A stretch of 5,216 nucleotides of DNA, taken from positions 1 to 5,216 of the forward strand of contig JAQVZV010000059.1 in assembly GCA_028708005.1 (NCBI GenBank), read 5' to 3'. Positions 5,082 through 5,216 of this stretch are shown here, in pieces (within the stretch, counting starts at the first letter, position 1; every line of letters starts with the position of its first letter). A program made the position numbers and the translations under genes. The notes beneath the pieces are model-generated. The model saw only the letters and a program-made list of their open reading frames with translations, was not told the DNA's origin and searched no databases. Origin of the DNA: Bacilli bacterium. Its GTDB lineage: Bacteria > Bacillota_I > Bacilli_A > RF39 > UBA660.

Positions 5082-5216
5082 TTGAACAAAACCATTGACA
5101 TAAATGCTGTAAAACAATTTCTAAACGTTGCTAAAAGAGAAATTGCAAATGGTAATTATGTTTTAAGAAAAAGAAAAGATATAGATATTGGTAGTAGCGT
5201 TGTAGATTATAGAGAG
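5082..5216 (+). CDS. Hypothetical protein, N-terminal 45 residues (3' end outside window)
   Basis: A frame open to the window edge begins with TTG at 5082, six bases after a near-perfect Shine-Dalgarno, AAAGAGGTGA (5066-5075). The ATG inside that site (5075) is in another frame and hits a stop within eight codons, so TTG is the start. The visible part begins MNKTIDINAVKQFLNVAKRE and continues with a basic RKRKD stretch. The pattern of a helix with FL..AK..I followed by a basic R.K segment loosely recalls the N-terminus of small MqsR-like toxins of Bacillota, but too little is present to assign it. A strong promoter inside a palindrome would suit an autoregulated small operon such as a toxin-antitoxin pair; that is inference only. 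Confidence 0.7.
   Translation, partial: MNKTIDINAVKQFLNVAKREIANGNYVLRKRKDIDIGSSVVDYRE

Noticed and set aside
5075..5098. ATG at 5075 as the start of the 3' gene
   Set aside because: It lies inside the Shine-Dalgarno region, is in another frame from the long open one, and meets TGA after seven codons.
1..5216. CRISPR array, tRNA, rRNA or insertion sequence
   Set aside because: No regularly spaced direct repeats, no tRNA-like cloverleaf, no rRNA signature, no transposase-like frame and no terminal inverted repeats with target duplications were seen.

Overview
The window is AT-rich chromosomal DNA from a low-GC bacterium, most likely a Bacillota (Clostridia or a relative). The evidence is the base composition, the strong Bacillus-type Shine-Dalgarno sequences (AGGGAGG, AAAGAGGTGA), a UUG start codon, compact sigma-A-like promoters, and an Obg GTPase carrying the C-terminal OCT domain. 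Genus cannot be told from the sequence.

Layout, left to right. (1) Positions 1-305 hold the last 100 codons of obg, which ends at a strong hairpin (320-348). That hairpin can also terminate the convergent gene. (2) A small DUF192 gene lies on the minus strand (352-654) and is divergent from a 72-residue Flp-type (class III signal) pilin (747-965). The two candidate promoters lie back to back and share one -35 element, and the two ribosome-binding/start regions are near-identical inverted copies. The pilin gene has its own terminator (982-1009), so it looks monocistronic, with no other Tad genes in view. (3) About 370 bases without a confident gene (1010-1379) contain a candidate promoter inside a dyad, a leader with several helices, a terminator-like hairpin (1268-1301) and a doubtful 37-codon ORF. 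This looks like a regulated 5' leader for the next gene. (4) A 1183-residue protein (1380-4931) fills most of the window. Its C-terminal third has the conserved motifs of a calcineurin-like metallophosphoesterase, with the histidine of motif I replaced by glutamine. A region near residues 427-520 has the same fold-pattern spacing with the catalytic residues lost, which suggests a tandem dead/live architecture. The N-terminal ~420 residues are unrecognised. The gene ends in a terminator that overlaps its stop codon. (5) After a good extended -10 promoter set in a GGTG/CACC dyad, a new gene starts with UUG at 5082 and runs off the window.

How the genes work together: obg is housekeeping. DUF192 and the Flp pilin are probably linked by co-regulation and may both serve surface pili. 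The large phosphoesterase is transcribed on its own behind a long leader, and nothing adjacent reveals its substrate. It is the most interesting object here, together with its leader.
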